64,000 bases of DNA from Oceanobacter mangrovi (GCF_019740315.1 NZ_JAHXZR010000010.1:124001-188000); one strand, 5' to 3'. Positions 46,184 to 57,765 are shown, counted from the first letter of the stretch. Notes: a model not told the origin generated them from the sequence alone. Program-made: numbers and translations.

Positions 46184-48157
46184 TCACCAATTGGATGGCG
46201 CAGCCCAGAAATCCAGCTCGGCCAGCACCTCACGGGCCGCGACCCAACGGCCTTTCAGATAGCCTTGATGGCAGCGGCAAACCTCCGATTCAACGTGCTT
46301 TTTGCAGCCGACAGGCTGGCCCACTCTGGTGGGATCAAAATCAGCAATTATCAGACGGCCACGCTGATCCGCAGAAAAATAGCCGTCAAAGCCCTTGTTG
46401 CTCATTTGCGGTTGTTCCAGCCAGTCATCGTCGTCCTGTTCGCCCTGTTCCGGTAAGTCAGCGTGATCAGCCAACGGCATAAAGCGCGCGGGTTCCAGCA
46501 CATAAACCAGTGAATGAGGCACGTCATCAGCGTTCAGGCGACGCGATAACTGCCAGGCAACGTCCAGTGACGTACTGCCACACGCCACCAGCTGTACTGG
46601 CTGGTGAGGCTCCCCAGCCAGACAGACCGCACCTTGTTTGATCAACAGATCGCTCTGCAGCTGCGACAGTGGATTGGATGGCTCGCGCAACGGAATTGCG
46701 CTCAGGTAAATGCTGCCATTATCACCATAACAACTGCGTAGCAGACCCAGTGTGGTGGTCATGTCTGGCGAATAAAGCGTATGGAATCCGGCCGGCGGCA
46801 CCAGTAGGTCCGCCCAGACATCATCCAGTGTCTGGTCATACAAACCCGCCAATGGCCAGGATGCCCACACCGGCATATCCTGATTCGCGCGCATTGGCTG
46901 CTGATCTCTGGCCAGGCTTTGAATTGCAGGACTCAGGCTCTGCAATTGCTGCTGTTGCAACAACAGCAGGTTAATCCCTTGCTGATTACCCAGACAGGCA
47001 TTCCAGAGCAATTCAGGCTGTTCCGCCAACAGGGCAATCCCCTCACTCAGATCCTGCGGGTTTGAAGAAGGAATATGCTCACTGCAAGCGCCGTCATTCA
47101 TCACCAGATGACTGGCAGCCAACTGGGTCCGCAGTCCCGGATTTACCTCTGCCAGTTCAATCAGGTAATTGGCCATCGGCTGGGATAATTCCCCACCCTG
47201 ACGGCGATGAGGCAATGGCCGGTTGATGGTGACCAGTGGTTGTAAAAACGGAATGCGAGGTAGCTTGTCGCGCCACAACGGCAGGGTTTGCAGTACCCCG
47301 GCATCTTCAGCCGCAGTGCCTGCCGGTTCTGCCAGATCTACGGCAGCAGGCTCCAGTACCACCACACGAGGCCCGTTAACTGAATCCTGTTCCAGCTGTA
47401 ACAGCGCAGCCGCCAGCGAGAGCAAATCCTGCTGGGGACGTAACCAGTGCTGTACCTCAGTGGTCGCACACTCATCACAGTGGTAACCACAATCATCCGG
47501 CAGACAGAAAATCACGCAGGCAGCCGCGCCAGACAACTGGCCAACAGCGGCAGCCTCCAGCTGCTGCTGTGCCTGGCTTGCCGCAACGGCAGGCAAGACC
47601 CATAACAGCTCACCGTTGTGTGCTCTGAAAGATGCCTGTTGCACAGCGCCATAGGAGATGTGTTCTATTTGCACCAGCTCTGGCGACAACCAGGGACCCG
47701 GCCCTACTCGCTTGCTGCTGTCAGAACCAAACTCCTGCTGTAATTTCTGCCAGCCGGCCAGATCGTTTGGATAGCGCCGCCGCCGTAATGGCGAGCCAGT
47801 CGCAGTCAGCCATTGCCAGAGTTCGGCAACCAGACCAAATTGTGGCTCCGCAACCAACCAGCGGCGGTTTTTACCAGTCAGATGGTTCAGCAGTAATTGC
47901 GCTGCCTGTAACCGTGACAAGGATTGCCAATAACCACAATCCGCCAGCCCGGCCTGTTCAGCCAGCTGCGGAATTTGATGCCCAACCCATTCCTGCATGG
48001 CAGTCATTTCCACTACCGCATGGGCAATCTGTTCTCCAGCAACTCTCTGTCCTTGCTGTTGCAATAGTTGCTGCAAACTCGCGACAACATCGGTCGGCAC
48101 CAGCAATTCGCCGATACAGGACAAGTCAGATGGATAAACAGGCTTGGAGCTGCTCAT
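46184..48157 (-). CDS. Unrecognised 657-aa protein, weakly E1/transketolase-like
   Basis: A large Gln-rich protein of no family I can assign with confidence. There is no signal peptide or clear membrane helix. The C-terminal third (L-Y-S-P-D-M-T-T-T-L-G-L-L, then V-Q-L-V-A-C-G-S-T-S-L-D-V-A-W-Q-L) faintly resembles the last domains of pyruvate dehydrogenase E1 or phosphoketolase. The thiamine-diphosphate G-D-G...N motif is not visible. Two Cys/His clusters, C-G-Y-H-C-D-E-C mid-protein and C-K-K-H...C-R-C-H near the end, could bind metal. AGGAG precedes ATG 48157. Possible operon with the FAN1-like nuclease gene downstream. Confidence 0.6.
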   Translation of the reverse strand: MSSSKPVYPSDLSCIGELLVPTDVVASLQQLLQQQGQRVAGEQIAHAVVEMTAMQEWVGHQIPQLAEQAGLADCGYWQSLSRLQAAQLLLNHLTGKNRRWLVAEPQFGLVAELWQWLTATGSPLRRRRYPNDLAGWQKLQQEFGSDSSKRVGPGPWLSPELVQIEHISYGAVQQASFRAHNGELLWVLPAVAASQAQQQLEAAAVGQLSGAAACVIFCLPDDCGYHCDECATTEVQHWLRPQQDLLSLAAALLQLEQDSVNGPRVVVLEPAAVDLAEPAGTAAEDAGVLQTLPLWRDKLPRIPFLQPLVTINRPLPHRRQGGELSQPMANYLIELAEVNPGLRTQLAASHLVMNDGACSEHIPSSNPQDLSEGIALLAEQPELLWNACLGNQQGINLLLLQQQQLQSLSPAIQSLARDQQPMRANQDMPVWASWPLAGLYDQTLDDVWADLLVPPAGFHTLYSPDMTTTLGLLRSCYGDNGSIYLSAIPLREPSNPLSQLQSDLLIKQGAVCLAGEPHQPVQLVACGSTSLDVAWQLSRRLNADDVPHSLVYVLEPARFMPLADHADLPEQGEQDDDDWLEQPQMSNKGFDGYFSADQRGRLIIADFDPTRVGQPVGCKKHVESEVCRCHQGYLKGRWVAAREVLAELDFWAAPSNW

Positions 48158-48293
48158 CAGGAATACTCCTGGCAGATGGGTTCGATTTCAGTCTAGATAG
48201 TGACTGACATAACCTCATTGCCATGCATCAAACATGCAATCGTATTGATGAAGATGGCGCGGGACTTTGCATCCAGCTTGACCAGAAACAAAA

Positions 48294-48318
48294 AAACCGC
48301 CAGAAGGCGGTTTTTTTG
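48294..48318 (-). terminator. Rho-independent terminator of pnp
   Basis: On the minus strand AAACCGC / GCGGTTT with a 6-base loop is followed by a T-run, 20 bases beyond the pnp stop. Confidence 0.9.
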
Positions 48319-48337
48319 TGGTCGATCAGGGAACCAA

Positions 48338-50446
48338 TCAGGCTGGTTGTTCTACGCCTTTCATGGTCAGCTTGACGCGGCCTTTTGGATCTACGTCCAT
48401 CACGTGTACGTTTACTTCCTGACCTTCTTTCAGGTAGTCAGAAACGTTTTCAACACGTTCTTCGCTGATCTGGGAGATGTGCAGCAGACCATCCTTACCA
48501 GGCAGAACAGTGATGAAAGCACCGAAGTCAACGATCTTGCTGACCTTACCCTTGTAGGTAGTACCAACTTCAATCTCGGCAGTGATCGCTTCGATCATGC
48601 TGCGAGCCAGATCAGAAGCTTCTTTACCGGCGGCAAAGATCTTGATTTCGCCATCGTCGTTGATGTCGATAGAGGCACCAGACTTGTCGGTGATGTCACG
48701 GATGGTTGCACCGCCCTTACCGATAACTTCACGAATCTTGTCGGAAGGAATCTTCATGGTAGTCATGGTTGGCGCGTTTTCAGCCAGCTGCTTGCGAGGC
48801 TCAGCGATCACCTGGTTCATCTGATCCAGAATGTGCAGACGGGCGGCCTTGGCTTTTTCCAGCGCAATTTCCATGATCTGCTCGGTGATACCTTCGATCT
48901 TGATATCCATCTGCAGTGCAGTGATACCTTCGTCAGTACCGGCAACCTTGAAGTCCATATCGCCCAGGTGGTCTTCGTCACCCAGAATGTCGGTCAGAAC
49001 AGCGAAGCTCTCGCCTTCTTTAACCAGACCCATGGCGATACCAGCAACCGGAGCTTTCAGCGGTACACCTGCGTCCATCAACGCCAGCGAAGCACCACAC
49101 ACGGAAGCCATGGAAGAAGAACCGTTGGATTCAGTGATTTCGGAAACCACACGGATGGTGTACGGGAACTCATCGTGCTCTGGCATCATTGCCTGAACAC
49201 CGCGACGGGCCAGACGACCGTGACCGATTTCACGACGACCTGGAGTACCCAGACGACCAGCTTCACCTACAGAGTATGGAGGGAAGTTGTAGTGGAACAG
49301 GAATGGATCGTCCTTGGTACCGTGCAGGAAATCGATCATCTGCGCATCACGGGCAGAACCCAGAGTGGTCACAACAATCGCCTGGGTTTCACCACGGGTG
49401 AACAGGGCAGAACCGTGAGCGTTGGCCAGCACGCCGGTTTCGATGGTCAGCGGACGTACGGTGTCGTTGTCACGACCGTCGATACGTGGCTGGCCATCAA
49501 TAACGCGCTGACGTACCACTTCGTACTTCAGCTCGCCAACCATCTCGGCCACTTCATCAGCAGAGAAGCCTTCTTCGCCTTCAGCAGCAACCAGTTTCGC
49601 AACTGCGGCAGCTTTGACTTCGTCCAGCTTGGCATAACGGGCCATCTTGTCGGAGATGGTGTAAGCCTCACCGATACCGGCTGCAGATTCCGCCTTGACG
49701 GCTTCATACAGAGCTTCGTTACGGGCTTCAGCAGACCAGTCCCAACGAACCACTGCCAGCTCTTCAACCCACTCACTGATAGCGGTGATAGCGCTCTGGA
49801 ATGATTTGTGAGCGAACAGTACAGCGCCCAGCATTTCGTCTTCGGTCAGTTCGTCGGCTTCGGATTCAACCATCAGCACAGCGTCTTTGGTACCGGCAAC
49901 CATCATGTCCAGCAGAGAATCTTCCAGCTGGCTGATGCTTGGGTTGAGGATGTAGCCTTCGTCTTCGATGAAACCTACACGGGCACCACCGATAGGACCA
50001 TTGAAAGGCACACCGGATACTGCCAGTGCTGCGGAAGTCGCGATCATGCCCAGTACATCCGGGTTCACGTCTTTTTCAGCAGACATCACAGTGATGATGA
50101 CCTGTACTTCGTTCATGAAGCCTTCGGCGAACAATGGACGAATCGGACGGTCGATCAGACGGGAAGTCAGGGTTTCGTTTTCGGAAGGACGACCTTCACG
50201 CTTCAGGTAACCGCCAGGAATACGACCAACGGAATACATTTTTTCCTGGTAGTGCACGGACAGCGGGAAGAAATCCTGGCCTGGCTTGGTGCTCTTGGCA
50301 GCAACCACAGTCGCCAGCACCTGGGTCTTGCCCATGGTAGCCAGTACGGCGCCGTCTGCCTGACGGGCTACACGGCCGGTTTCCAGCGTGATGGTGTCGT
50401 TACCGAATTGAAAGGTTTTGCTCTTGGCAACAGGGATATTACTCAT
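48338..50446 (-). CDS. pnp: Polynucleotide phosphorylase
   Basis: A 702-aa 3'-5' phosphorolytic exoribonuclease and degradosome component. Two RNase PH domains ([22 protein letters not shown]), a KH domain ([12 protein letters not shown]) and a C-terminal S1 domain ([18 protein letters not shown]) are in family order. The ATG lies in an A-rich context with a weak ribosome site. It follows rpsO, as in E. coli, though a terminator-like stem separates the two. Confidence 0.98.
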   Translation of the reverse strand: MSNIPVAKSKTFQFGNDTITLETGRVARQADGAVLATMGKTQVLATVVAAKSTKPGQDFFPLSVHYQEKMYSVGRIPGGYLKREGRPSENETLTSRLIDRPIRPLFAEGFMNEVQVIITVMSAEKDVNPDVLGMIATSAALAVSGVPFNGPIGGARVGFIEDEGYILNPSISQLEDSLLDMMVAGTKDAVLMVESEADELTEDEMLGAVLFAHKSFQSAITAISEWVEELAVVRWDWSAEARNEALYEAVKAESAAGIGEAYTISDKMARYAKLDEVKAAAVAKLVAAEGEEGFSADEVAEMVGELKYEVVRQRVIDGQPRIDGRDNDTVRPLTIETGVLANAHGSALFTRGETQAIVVTTLGSARDAQMIDFLHGTKDDPFLFHYNFPPYSVGEAGRLGTPGRREIGHGRLARRGVQAMMPEHDEFPYTIRVVSEITESNGSSSMASVCGASLALMDAGVPLKAPVAGIAMGLVKEGESFAVLTDILGDEDHLGDMDFKVAGTDEGITALQMDIKIEGITEQIMEIALEKAKAARLHILDQMNQVIAEPRKQLAENAPTMTTMKIPSDKIREVIGKGGATIRDITDKSGASIDINDDGEIKIFAAGKEASDLARSMIEAITAEIEVGTTYKGKVSKIVDFGAFITVLPGKDGLLHISQISEERVENVSDYLKEGQEVNVHVMDVDPKGRVKLTMKGVEQPA

Positions 50447-50689
50447 TTTTTATCCATTATTTGTCGATCAAACATCCTGTATCACTGCCGGTACTTCTAA
50501 GCATTGATCGTAAACTGCATCGATCGCCAAACGATCGAAGCAGTAGCGAGCTTCCGGTTACGTCAAGGTCACGAAACAGGAAGAACGACAAATGGTTAGA
50601 AGCACCACCGCATCTGGCGGGGTTGGGCACCACAGTGACTACAGATTTCAGCGGAGTATAGACATTCGCCAGAGCGAACTACAGAAACA

Positions 50690-50712
50690 ACAAAAGCCCC
50701 GGAGGGCTTTTG
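50690..50712 (-). terminator. Rho-independent terminator of rpsO
   Basis: AAAAGCCC (50692-50699) pairs with GGGCTTTT (50704-50711). It lies between rpsO and pnp on the minus strand, leaving part of the transcription to read through into pnp. Confidence 0.85.
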
Positions 50713-50724
50713 CTGCAAGCGAGA

Positions 50725-50994
50725 TTAGCGACGCAGACCCAGGCGCTTGATCAGCTCCAGGTAACGGTTAGCATCTTTGCCTTTCAGGTAATCCAGCAGC
50801 TTACGACGCTGGTTAACCATGCGGATCAGACCACGACGTGAATGGTGATCTTTACCGTGTTCCTTGAAGTGAGACTGCAGGCCCAGGATGTTGTGGGTCA
50901 GCAGTGCAACCTGAACTTCAGGAGAACCAGTATCACCTTCAGCGGTTTGATACTCTTTTACGATCTCGGCTTTTTTCTCAGCAGACAATGCCAT
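50725..50994 (-). CDS. rpsO: 30S ribosomal protein S15
   Basis: An 89-aa ribosomal protein ([39 protein letters not shown]). S15 binds the central domain of 16S rRNA early in assembly and in E. coli represses its own translation. Located between truB and pnp as expected. Confidence 0.98.
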   Translation of the reverse strand: MALSAEKKAEIVKEYQTAEGDTGSPEVQVALLTHNILGLQSHFKEHGKDHHSRRGLIRMVNQRRKLLDYLKGKDANRYLELIKRLGLRR

Positions 50995-51134
50995 GCTTTT
51001 AACTCCAGATAATGTGCGTCAGGCACTCGCCTGATGTTTAAAGGATTACGTCGCCACCGTGCACATTAACAGTGGGATGCATTTGACTGGCCAGACCAAC
51101 CACGACAGGTCTGACCAACCAGAACCGGCTCTGT

Positions 51135-52091
51135 TCAATCAGCCAGTTGCAACGGAATGTTCAGCAGCCGAACCGGCTTGAGAACACCATCACTAACTTG
51201 ACCAACTCCCAGCAATTGCTGGCGAGCAGAATCAGCAGCCCATAATTGTACTGAAGCCGCGTCCTCTAGGCTAGTCCTCAGTGACTGCCCGTTCAGAATC
51301 CGTTTGGCTTCTTCGACACAAATTTCAACCTTTGGCCAGCCAGGCACGGCGGATTCAATTGGCAACAGCACCTGATCCAGGGTTTCGAACCCCTGCTCTG
51401 CCAGCTCAGCCAGCTGTTCCAGCGTCAGCATGTCTGTGCCCTGATACGGGCCAGTCTGGATGCGATGCAGTTTGGCAACGTAGGCACCACAACCAATAGC
51501 ATCACCAATATCTTCGACCAGAGTCCGAATATAAGTGCCTTTGGAACAATGCACCGTAAGATCCAGTTCATGATCCGATGGCCGGGCATCCAGCGTCAGC
51601 GAATGGATTTTGATAACCCGGCGTTTCTTCTCGGCAATGGCCTTGGCTTCCGCTTCGCTCATGCCTTTACGGGCCAACTCGTACAAGGGTTTGCCATCCA
51701 GCTTGAGCGCTGAAAACATCGGCGGCACCTGCTCAACATCACCAATAAACCGATTGATGATGTCAGCCAGCTGACTGTCGCTCAGCGCTGGCACTTCGGC
51801 CGTACGAATCACTTCGCCTTCACTGTCGCCAGTGGAGCGTACTTCGCCCAGGTACGCCCGGGTCTGGTAGCTCTTGTCCGATTCCAGCAGCAACTGGGAA
51901 AACTTGGTGGCCTCGCCCAGACAAATTGGCAACAGGCCACTGGCTTCTGGATCCAGCGCTCCGGTATGACCAGCCTTGTTGGCATTGAACAGTCGTTTGA
52001 CCGTTTGCAGGGCATGGTTGGAACTCACACCCAGGGGCTTGTTCAGGAGCACGATGCCGTGGACATCACGGCCTTTTTTTCGTTTTGCCAT
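51135..52091 (-). CDS. truB: tRNA pseudouridine(55) synthase
   Basis: A 318-aa enzyme that isomerises U55 in the T-loop of most tRNAs. The catalytic aspartate is in [11 protein letters not shown]. The start at 52091 ([12 protein letters not shown]) is the common start in relatives; the upstream GTG at 52115 lacks a ribosome site. Contains the usual [12 protein letters not shown] segment and a PUA-like C-terminus. Fourth in the nusA-infB-rbfA-truB order. Confidence 0.97.
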   Translation of the reverse strand: MAKRKKGRDVHGIVLLNKPLGVSSNHALQTVKRLFNANKAGHTGALDPEASGLLPICLGEATKFSQLLLESDKSYQTRAYLGEVRSTGDSEGEVIRTAEVPALSDSQLADIINRFIGDVEQVPPMFSALKLDGKPLYELARKGMSEAEAKAIAEKKRRVIKIHSLTLDARPSDHELDLTVHCSKGTYIRTLVEDIGDAIGCGAYVAKLHRIQTGPYQGTDMLTLEQLAELAEQGFETLDQVLLPIESAVPGWPKVEICVEEAKRILNGQSLRTSLEDAASVQLWAADSARQQLLGVGQVSDGVLKPVRLLNIPLQLAD

Positions 52092-52203
52092 AACACTCAA
52101 AAGCAATACGGCCACCTGAACAGATGGCCGTTGATGTTAGCTGACTAACGCCTGCTTGATAAAGGAGGCCGCCAGACAGAGATCAATCGTCGGGAAAACC
52201 GGC

Positions 52204-52623
52204 TTATTCTTCTTCGTCGACACCAATCGGGCCAGACTCATCGGTACTGTTGGCCTGGTCTTTCTGGCGCGCCTGGCGAATCAGGCTGTTCATGCGGTAA
52301 CCACGATCAAGGGTTTCATCGTAGTGGAAACGCAGCATCGGGGTAATGCGGGTAGTCAGAATACGCGCCAGCTCGCTGCGCAGGTAACCCGCACCATCGT
52401 TCAGAATTTCTTCTGTCTGGCGGCGAATTTCTTCGTCAGACTCTCCACGGGCACCCATAACGGTGAAATAAATATCGGCGTAACCGAGATCCTTGGCCAC
52501 CTTGACCTGGTTCAGGGTCACCATACCCAGACGCGGATCTTTCATGTTGAACTGGATCATATGAGCAAGTTCACGCTGAATCTGTTCTCCCAGACGGGAA
52601 GTTCGGCTGTAATCTTTTGGCAT
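52204..52623 (-). CDS. rbfA: Ribosome-binding factor A
   Basis: A 139-aa KH-like factor for late 30S maturation and cold adaptation. Typical segments are R-L-G-E-Q-I-Q-R-E-L-A-H-M-I, D-P-R-L-G-M-V-T-L and V-A-K-D-L-G-Y-A-D-I-Y. The acidic C-terminal tail (D-E-S-G-P-I-G-V-D-E-E-E) is somewhat long. Follows infB after a hairpin. Confidence 0.97.
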   Translation of the reverse strand: MPKDYSRTSRLGEQIQRELAHMIQFNMKDPRLGMVTLNQVKVAKDLGYADIYFTVMGARGESDEEIRRQTEEILNDGAGYLRSELARILTTRITPMLRFHYDETLDRGYRMNSLIRQARQKDQANSTDESGPIGVDEEE

Positions 52624-52686
52624 AACTTAACCTCTCGCAGCAGCCTCTGCTGCGCCATAACTGAATTGGCTTTCCCTACAGACACC

Positions 52687-52709
52687 AAAGCCCGGTAGAA
52701 CCGGGCTTT
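52687..52709 (-). terminator. Terminator-like hairpin between infB and rbfA
   Basis: AAAGCCCGG (52687-52695) pairs with CCGGGCTTT (52701-52709). On the minus strand the following T-run is only three bases, so it may be a partial terminator, an attenuator or an RNase processing site rather than a full stop. Confidence 0.6.
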
Positions 52710-52738
52710 GGCAGATCATCGGACAAGCCTGCAAGATC

Positions 52739-55576
52739 TTACAGGGTACGAGCGACCTCACGGACGTCAAATACTTCGATTTGATCGCCTGGACGCACGT
52801 CCTGATAGTTCTTCACGCCGATACCACATTCCATGCCCTGACGAACTTCGGCCACGTCGTCCTTGTAACGACGCAGGGATTCCAGTTCACCTTCGTAGAT
52901 AACAACGTTATCACGCAGTACACGGATTTTCTTGTTACGGTGAACCGTACCGTCAATCACCATACAGCCAGCAATCTGGCCGAATTTCGGTGAGTTGAAG
53001 ACGTCACGAACTTCCGCAATACCAACGATCTCTTCACGCAGTTCCGGCGCCAGCAGACCAGCCATGGCCTGTTTAACGTCATCCAGCAGATCGTAGATCA
53101 CGCTGTAGTAACGCATGTCGATACCATTGTTCTCGACCACTTTCTTGGCAGCGTTGTCGGCACGAACGTTAAAGCCGAATACCACCGCACTGGAAGCAAC
53201 CGCCAGCGTCGCGTCGGTTTCGGTGATACCACCGACACCAGAGGACACCACGTTTACCTTCACTTCGTCGGTTGCCAGCTTCTGCAGGGAAGCAACAATT
53301 GCTTCCAGCGAGCCACGTACGTCGGTTTTCAGAACCACGTTCAGTACGGACTGGGCGCCTTCACCCATACCACTGAACAGGGCATCCAGCTTGGCAGCCT
53401 GTTGACGCTGTTGCAGCTGCTCCTTAACGCGGTTTTCACGGAATTCAGCCACTTCACGGGCTTTCTTCTCGCTTTCAACAACCATGAAGTTGTCACCAGC
53501 GTCCGGAGTACCATTCAGGCCGAGGATTTCAACCGGAATGGATGGACCAGCCTGATCAACCTGCTTGCCGTTTTCGTCCAGCAAGGCACGGGCACGACCG
53601 TAGCATGTACCAGCCAGAACGATGTCACCTTTCTTCAGCGTACCGTTCTGAACCAGCAGCGTCGCTACCGGACCACGACCCTTGTCAAGACGGGATTCAA
53701 CGATAGTACCTTGTGCCGGGCCATCGAAGTGCGCTTTCAGTTCAAGGATTTCAGCCTGCAGCAATACCGCTTCCAGCAGGTCATCGATACCCAGACCCGT
53801 GTGAGCAGATACTGGAATGAATGGAACGTCACCGCCCCAGTCTTCCGGCAGAACACCGCGCGCTGACAGTTCGTTTTTAACACGATCCGGATCAGCCGCT
53901 TCCTTATCCATCTTGTTAACCGCAACCACAATCGGCACACCAGCCGCTTTCGCGTGCTGAACAGCTTCTTCGGTTTGAGGCATCACGCCATCGTCAGCAG
54001 CAACCACCAGGATCACGACGTCAGTTGACTGGGCACCACGGGCACGCATGGCAGTGAATGCCGCGTGTCCAGGAGTATCCAGGAACGAGATCATGCCGTG
54101 ATCCGTTTCAACGTGGTAGGCACCAATATGCTGGGTAATACCACCGGCTTCGCCAGCAACCACGCGGGTACGACGGATGTAGTCGAGCAGCGAGGTCTTA
54201 CCATGGTCAACGTGACCCATTACGGTAACAACCGGTGCACGAGGTTTCTCGTCGCCTTCGTAGTTGACGGAGTCAGTTACATCTTCTTCCAGCTGGTTGT
54301 CGGAGATCAGCTTGGTAACCTTGTGACCCAGTTCTTCAACCACCAGAGTGGCAGTGTCCTGATCCAGAGTCTGGTTGATGGTCGCCATAACGCCCATCTT
54401 CATCAGCTCCTTGATCACTTCACCAGCCTTGATCGCCAATTTGGCAGCCAGATCACCAACGGTGATGGCTTCTGGCAGTTCAATTTCACGAATCACAGGT
54501 GCTGTTGGCATGTTGAAAGCGTGTTCGTTGGAGGACGAATGACCACCACGACCACCACGAACGCCCTTGCCACCCTTGCCGCCTTTTGGACGACGACGGC
54601 TCAGCGGGCTGTCATCCTTTTCGACAAAACGGCTGTCTTCACGATCACCGCGCTTGCGATCAGCAGTCTTGTTGTTGGTGCGTTGCTTGCGACCTTCTTC
54701 GCCACGCTGCTGGGCCAATTCGGCTTCAGCGCGTTTCTGTGCCACATCTTCGTCTTCCGTACGCGGCTTGGCGCGGGCTACTGCGACCGGCTTGCCTGGA
54801 CGTGGACGCTGACCATCATCAGAACGAGGTGCAGCCGGACGAGCATCACCAGCAGGGCGCACAGCCACTTTTGGACGAGCATCAGTTTTCGGACGAGCAT
54901 CTGCTTTTGGACGGGCATCAGCCTTCGGACGAGCATCAACTTTTGGACGGGCATCTGCTTTCGGGCGAGCATCCGCTTTTGGACGAGCCTGTACCGAAAC
55001 CTTTGGCTGCACTTCCGCAACCGGCTTGGCGGTAACACGCTTGGCAACACTGACCTTGGCGGTTTCAGTGATTGGCTTGTTGGCCGCTTCCGCATCAGCA
55101 CGTGCTTCTGCTTCAGCTGCATCACGCGCGGCGCGCTCAGAAGCCGCCTTGTCGGCAGCCAGCCGGGCTTCAGCAGCCTTGCGTTCCGCAACCTGACGGG
55201 CTTCTTCTGCAGCACGTTCTTCTGCTTGCTTGCGCTCGCTTTCAGCCTGACGAGCAGCTTCGATATCTTTATCGATCTCGTCACGCTTGACGTAAGTACG
55301 CTTCTGACGCACTTCAATAGCAACCTGCTTCTTGCCACCCTGACCAGCTTTCAGGGTCGTGGTGACCTTGCGCTTCAGAGTGATCTTTTTCGGCTCCTGA
55401 CCCTCGCCATCACCGTGACTTTTTTTCAGGAAAGCCAGCAAGCTGGCCTTCTCATCATCAGAAACCTGTTGTTCTGCTGCGGTCTGTGGCAAGCCCGCTT
55501 CTTGCATTTGGGACAGCAAGCGATCAACGCTGGTCCCCACCACGTCGGCGAGTTCTTTAACTGTTACTTCTGCCAT
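52739..55576 (-). CDS. infB: Translation initiation factor IF-2
   Basis: A 945-aa GTPase that places initiator tRNA on the 30S subunit. The G domain shows [18 protein letters not shown] and N-K-M-D-K; the C-terminal domains bind fMet-tRNA. The N-terminal part is long and charged, and includes a near-perfect tandem array of A-D-A-R-P-K hexapeptides encoded by 18-base units (54868-54990). IF-2 N-termini vary, so this array is probably tolerated. Lies between nusA and rbfA in the conserved order. Confidence 0.98.
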   Translation of the reverse strand: MAEVTVKELADVVGTSVDRLLSQMQEAGLPQTAAEQQVSDDEKASLLAFLKKSHGDGEGQEPKKITLKRKVTTTLKAGQGGKKQVAIEVRQKRTYVKRDEIDKDIEAARQAESERKQAEERAAEEARQVAERKAAEARLAADKAASERAARDAAEAEARADAEAANKPITETAKVSVAKRVTAKPVAEVQPKVSVQARPKADARPKADARPKVDARPKADARPKADARPKTDARPKVAVRPAGDARPAAPRSDDGQRPRPGKPVAVARAKPRTEDEDVAQKRAEAELAQQRGEEGRKQRTNNKTADRKRGDREDSRFVEKDDSPLSRRRPKGGKGGKGVRGGRGGHSSSNEHAFNMPTAPVIREIELPEAITVGDLAAKLAIKAGEVIKELMKMGVMATINQTLDQDTATLVVEELGHKVTKLISDNQLEEDVTDSVNYEGDEKPRAPVVTVMGHVDHGKTSLLDYIRRTRVVAGEAGGITQHIGAYHVETDHGMISFLDTPGHAAFTAMRARGAQSTDVVILVVAADDGVMPQTEEAVQHAKAAGVPIVVAVNKMDKEAADPDRVKNELSARGVLPEDWGGDVPFIPVSAHTGLGIDDLLEAVLLQAEILELKAHFDGPAQGTIVESRLDKGRGPVATLLVQNGTLKKGDIVLAGTCYGRARALLDENGKQVDQAGPSIPVEILGLNGTPDAGDNFMVVESEKKAREVAEFRENRVKEQLQQRQQAAKLDALFSGMGEGAQSVLNVVLKTDVRGSLEAIVASLQKLATDEVKVNVVSSGVGGITETDATLAVASSAVVFGFNVRADNAAKKVVENNGIDMRYYSVIYDLLDDVKQAMAGLLAPELREEIVGIAEVRDVFNSPKFGQIAGCMVIDGTVHRNKKIRVLRDNVVIYEGELESLRRYKDDVAEVRQGMECGIGVKNYQDVRPGDQIEVFDVREVARTL
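54868..54990 (-). repeat. Tandem 18-base minisatellite in infB
   Basis: About seven units of 18 bases encode A-D-A-R-P-K or near variants, differing mainly at third positions. It is an in-frame minisatellite that could change length by slippage without breaking the frame. Confidence 0.85.
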
Positions 55577-55603
55577 ACGTTTCTCCTGTGCCGAGTGAGT
55601 GAA

Positions 55604-57100
55604 TTAGTCGTTGCCCTCAAACCAGGGCTTGCGCGCGGTCATGATCAGCTCAGCCGCTTTCTCCTCAGTCATATCCTCGATGTCCATCAGGTCGTCGATG
55701 GATTGCTCGGCAAGATCTTCCATCGTACAGATCCCCTTGCTGGCCAGAACCAGGGCAAGGTGCTTATCCATACCATCCATTTCCAACAAGTCTTCTGCTG
55801 GCTCGGCATGCTCCAGTTTTTCTTCTGAAGCGATTGCCTGGGTCAGCAATACGTCTTTGGCACGGTTGCGCAATTCATTGACGGTCTCTTCGTCCAGATC
55901 CTCAATTGCCAGCATTTCCTCAATTGGAACATAGGCAATTTCTTCGAGGGTGGTGAAGCCTTCTTCTACCAACAGAATGGCGAAGTCTTCGTCGAGATCG
56001 AGAGCATTCATAAAGGTTTCGACGTATGCAGTTGCTTCCTGATCTTGCTTTGCAGCTGCATCTTCGATGGTCATAACGTTGATTTCCCAACCTGTCAGCT
56101 CAGACGCCAGACGCACGTTCTGGCCACCGCGACCAATGGCTTGAGCCAGGTTGTCGTTTTCTACCGCCACATCCATGGTGTTGGTTTCTTCGTCCATAAT
56201 GATCGACGCCACTTCGGCCGGAGCCATGGCGTTGATCACCAATTGTGCCGGGTTGTCATCCCACAGCACGATATCAATACGCTCGCTGCCACCGAGTTCG
56301 TTGGTCACCGCCTGAACACGGGCACCACGCATACCAACACAGGCACCAACCGGGTCGATGCGCTTGTCATTGGTTTTAACAGCAATCTTGGCGCGGGAGC
56401 CTGGATCACGGGAAGCGCCCTTGATTTCAATGACGTCTTCAGCGATTTCAGGCACTTCGATGCGGAACAATTCGATCAGCATGGCTGGAATGGTACGACT
56501 CAGCATCAGCTGCGGGCCACGGTTTTCCGGCCGTACAGCGTGCAGGATGGCACGTACACGATCACCCATGCGCATGATTTCACGGCCGATCAACTGATCT
56601 TTAGGCAGCAGGCCTTCAGCGTTGTTACCCAGATCAACAATAATGTTGTCACGGGTCACTTTCTTGACAGTTCCGTTAACCAACTCGCCAACCCGGTCTT
56701 CATATTGCTCGACGACCTGGGCGCGCTCGGCTTCACGAACTTTCTGCACGATAATCTGTTTGGCAGCCTGCGCAGCAATACGGCCAAAATCTGGATTCTC
56801 GATCTGGACTTCGTAGGTATCACCGGGCTGCAGGTTGGTATCGATGTCATGGGCTTCTTGCAGCGTCAGCTCATCGCCAAGGCCTGGAACCACATCATTG
56901 CTTACTACCAACCAGCTGCGGAATGTTTCGTAATCACCGGTCTTGCGGTCGATAACTACGCGAACGACGGCTTCCTCATCTTCATAACGTTTCTTGGCCG
57001 CGGCTGCCAGGGCAGACTCGATAGCCTCAAAAATCACGTCTCGCGATACACCTTTTTCGTTGGAAACCGCTTCTGCGACCAGGAGAATTTCTTTACTCAT
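55604..57100 (-). CDS. nusA: Transcription termination/antitermination factor NusA
   Basis: A 498-aa RNA polymerase-associated factor. In order: N-terminal polymerase-binding domain, S1 domain ([12 protein letters not shown]), two KH domains ([21 protein letters not shown]), and two acidic repeats ([21 protein letters not shown]). It pauses or releases polymerase at hairpins and is needed for antitermination. It is co-transcribed with rimP, after a leader terminator that could let NusA control its own operon. Confidence 0.98.
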   Translation of the reverse strand: MSKEILLVAEAVSNEKGVSRDVIFEAIESALAAAAKKRYEDEEAVVRVVIDRKTGDYETFRSWLVVSNDVVPGLGDELTLQEAHDIDTNLQPGDTYEVQIENPDFGRIAAQAAKQIIVQKVREAERAQVVEQYEDRVGELVNGTVKKVTRDNIIVDLGNNAEGLLPKDQLIGREIMRMGDRVRAILHAVRPENRGPQLMLSRTIPAMLIELFRIEVPEIAEDVIEIKGASRDPGSRAKIAVKTNDKRIDPVGACVGMRGARVQAVTNELGGSERIDIVLWDDNPAQLVINAMAPAEVASIIMDEETNTMDVAVENDNLAQAIGRGGQNVRLASELTGWEINVMTIEDAAAKQDQEATAYVETFMNALDLDEDFAILLVEEGFTTLEEIAYVPIEEMLAIEDLDEETVNELRNRAKDVLLTQAIASEEKLEHAEPAEDLLEMDGMDKHLALVLASKGICTMEDLAEQSIDDLMDIEDMTEEKAAELIMTARKPWFEGND

Positions 57101-57121
57101 CTTCCAGCCTCGCTGTGAACC

Positions 57122-57577
57122 TTACTTGTCAAAATTTGGAACGATATGAGCTTTTTCAATCAGCTCGATGGGCAACAGGTATTCGTCGTTATCAACCAGC
57201 AACACGATATCCTGATCTTCAATCCCTTGCAGACGCCCCTTGAACTTCCGGCGCCCATCAAAAGGCATTCGCAAACGCAGTTCGATGATTTCACCCAGCG
57301 ATTGCTGATAATGAGACAGTTCAAATAGTGGACGATCCATGCCTGGTGAAGACACTTCCAGGGTGTAATCCTGGGCAATCGGGTCTTCAACATCCAGCAC
57401 ACTACTGAGCTGGCGACTGACGTCGGCGCAGTTGTCTACAGTAATGCCGTTTTCGTGATCGATGTACACGCGCAACAGCAACTGGTGTCCCTGACTTAGT
57501 TCAAGACCCCAGAAAACAAATCCCATCGATTCAACAACCGGGGACAGCATTTCAATCAGGCGTGTATCTCGTGCCAA
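57122..57577 (-). CDS. rimP: Ribosome maturation factor RimP
   Basis: A 151-aa factor needed for 30S maturation. Typical segments are M-G-F-V-F-W-G-L-E-L, I-T-V-D-N-C-A-D-V-S-R-Q and L-E-V-S-S-P-G-M-D-R-P-L. The apparent start is TTG at 57577, with GAGAGGTG before it, which suggests modest expression. Begins the rimP-nusA-infB operon. Confidence 0.95.
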   Translation of the reverse strand: MARDTRLIEMLSPVVESMGFVFWGLELSQGHQLLLRVYIDHENGITVDNCADVSRQLSSVLDVEDPIAQDYTLEVSSPGMDRPLFELSHYQQSLGEIIELRLRMPFDGRRKFKGRLQGIEDQDIVLLVDNDEYLLPIELIEKAHIVPNFDK

Positions 57578-57593
57578 TATTTTTCACCTCTCA

Positions 57594-57622
57594 GAAACAA
57601 AAACTGGGCACCTAGTGCCCAG
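57594..57622 (-). terminator. Leader terminator/attenuator before rimP
   Basis: On the minus strand the perfect 8-bp stem CTGGGCAC / GTGCCCAG with a 3-base loop (57604-57622) is followed by a T-run, only about 17 bases before the rimP start. It fits an intrinsic terminator in the operon leader. Confidence 0.8.
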
Positions 57623-57765
57623 CCCGATGGTGTTGTTACAACCACAGGCTGTACAACAACTCTGTCAACGCTTGCTGCAGGGTAATACCAGGGTATCTCT
57701 GGATAGACCTGTCCACTGCAGTTAAGATCACCGCCGGAGATACTTCATTCCCCTGATGACAGCTA

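Noticed and set aside
54065-55828. Long plus-strand frame opposite infB
   Set aside because: A shadow of the repetitive infB coding strand, with repetitive low-complexity translation and no independent signals.
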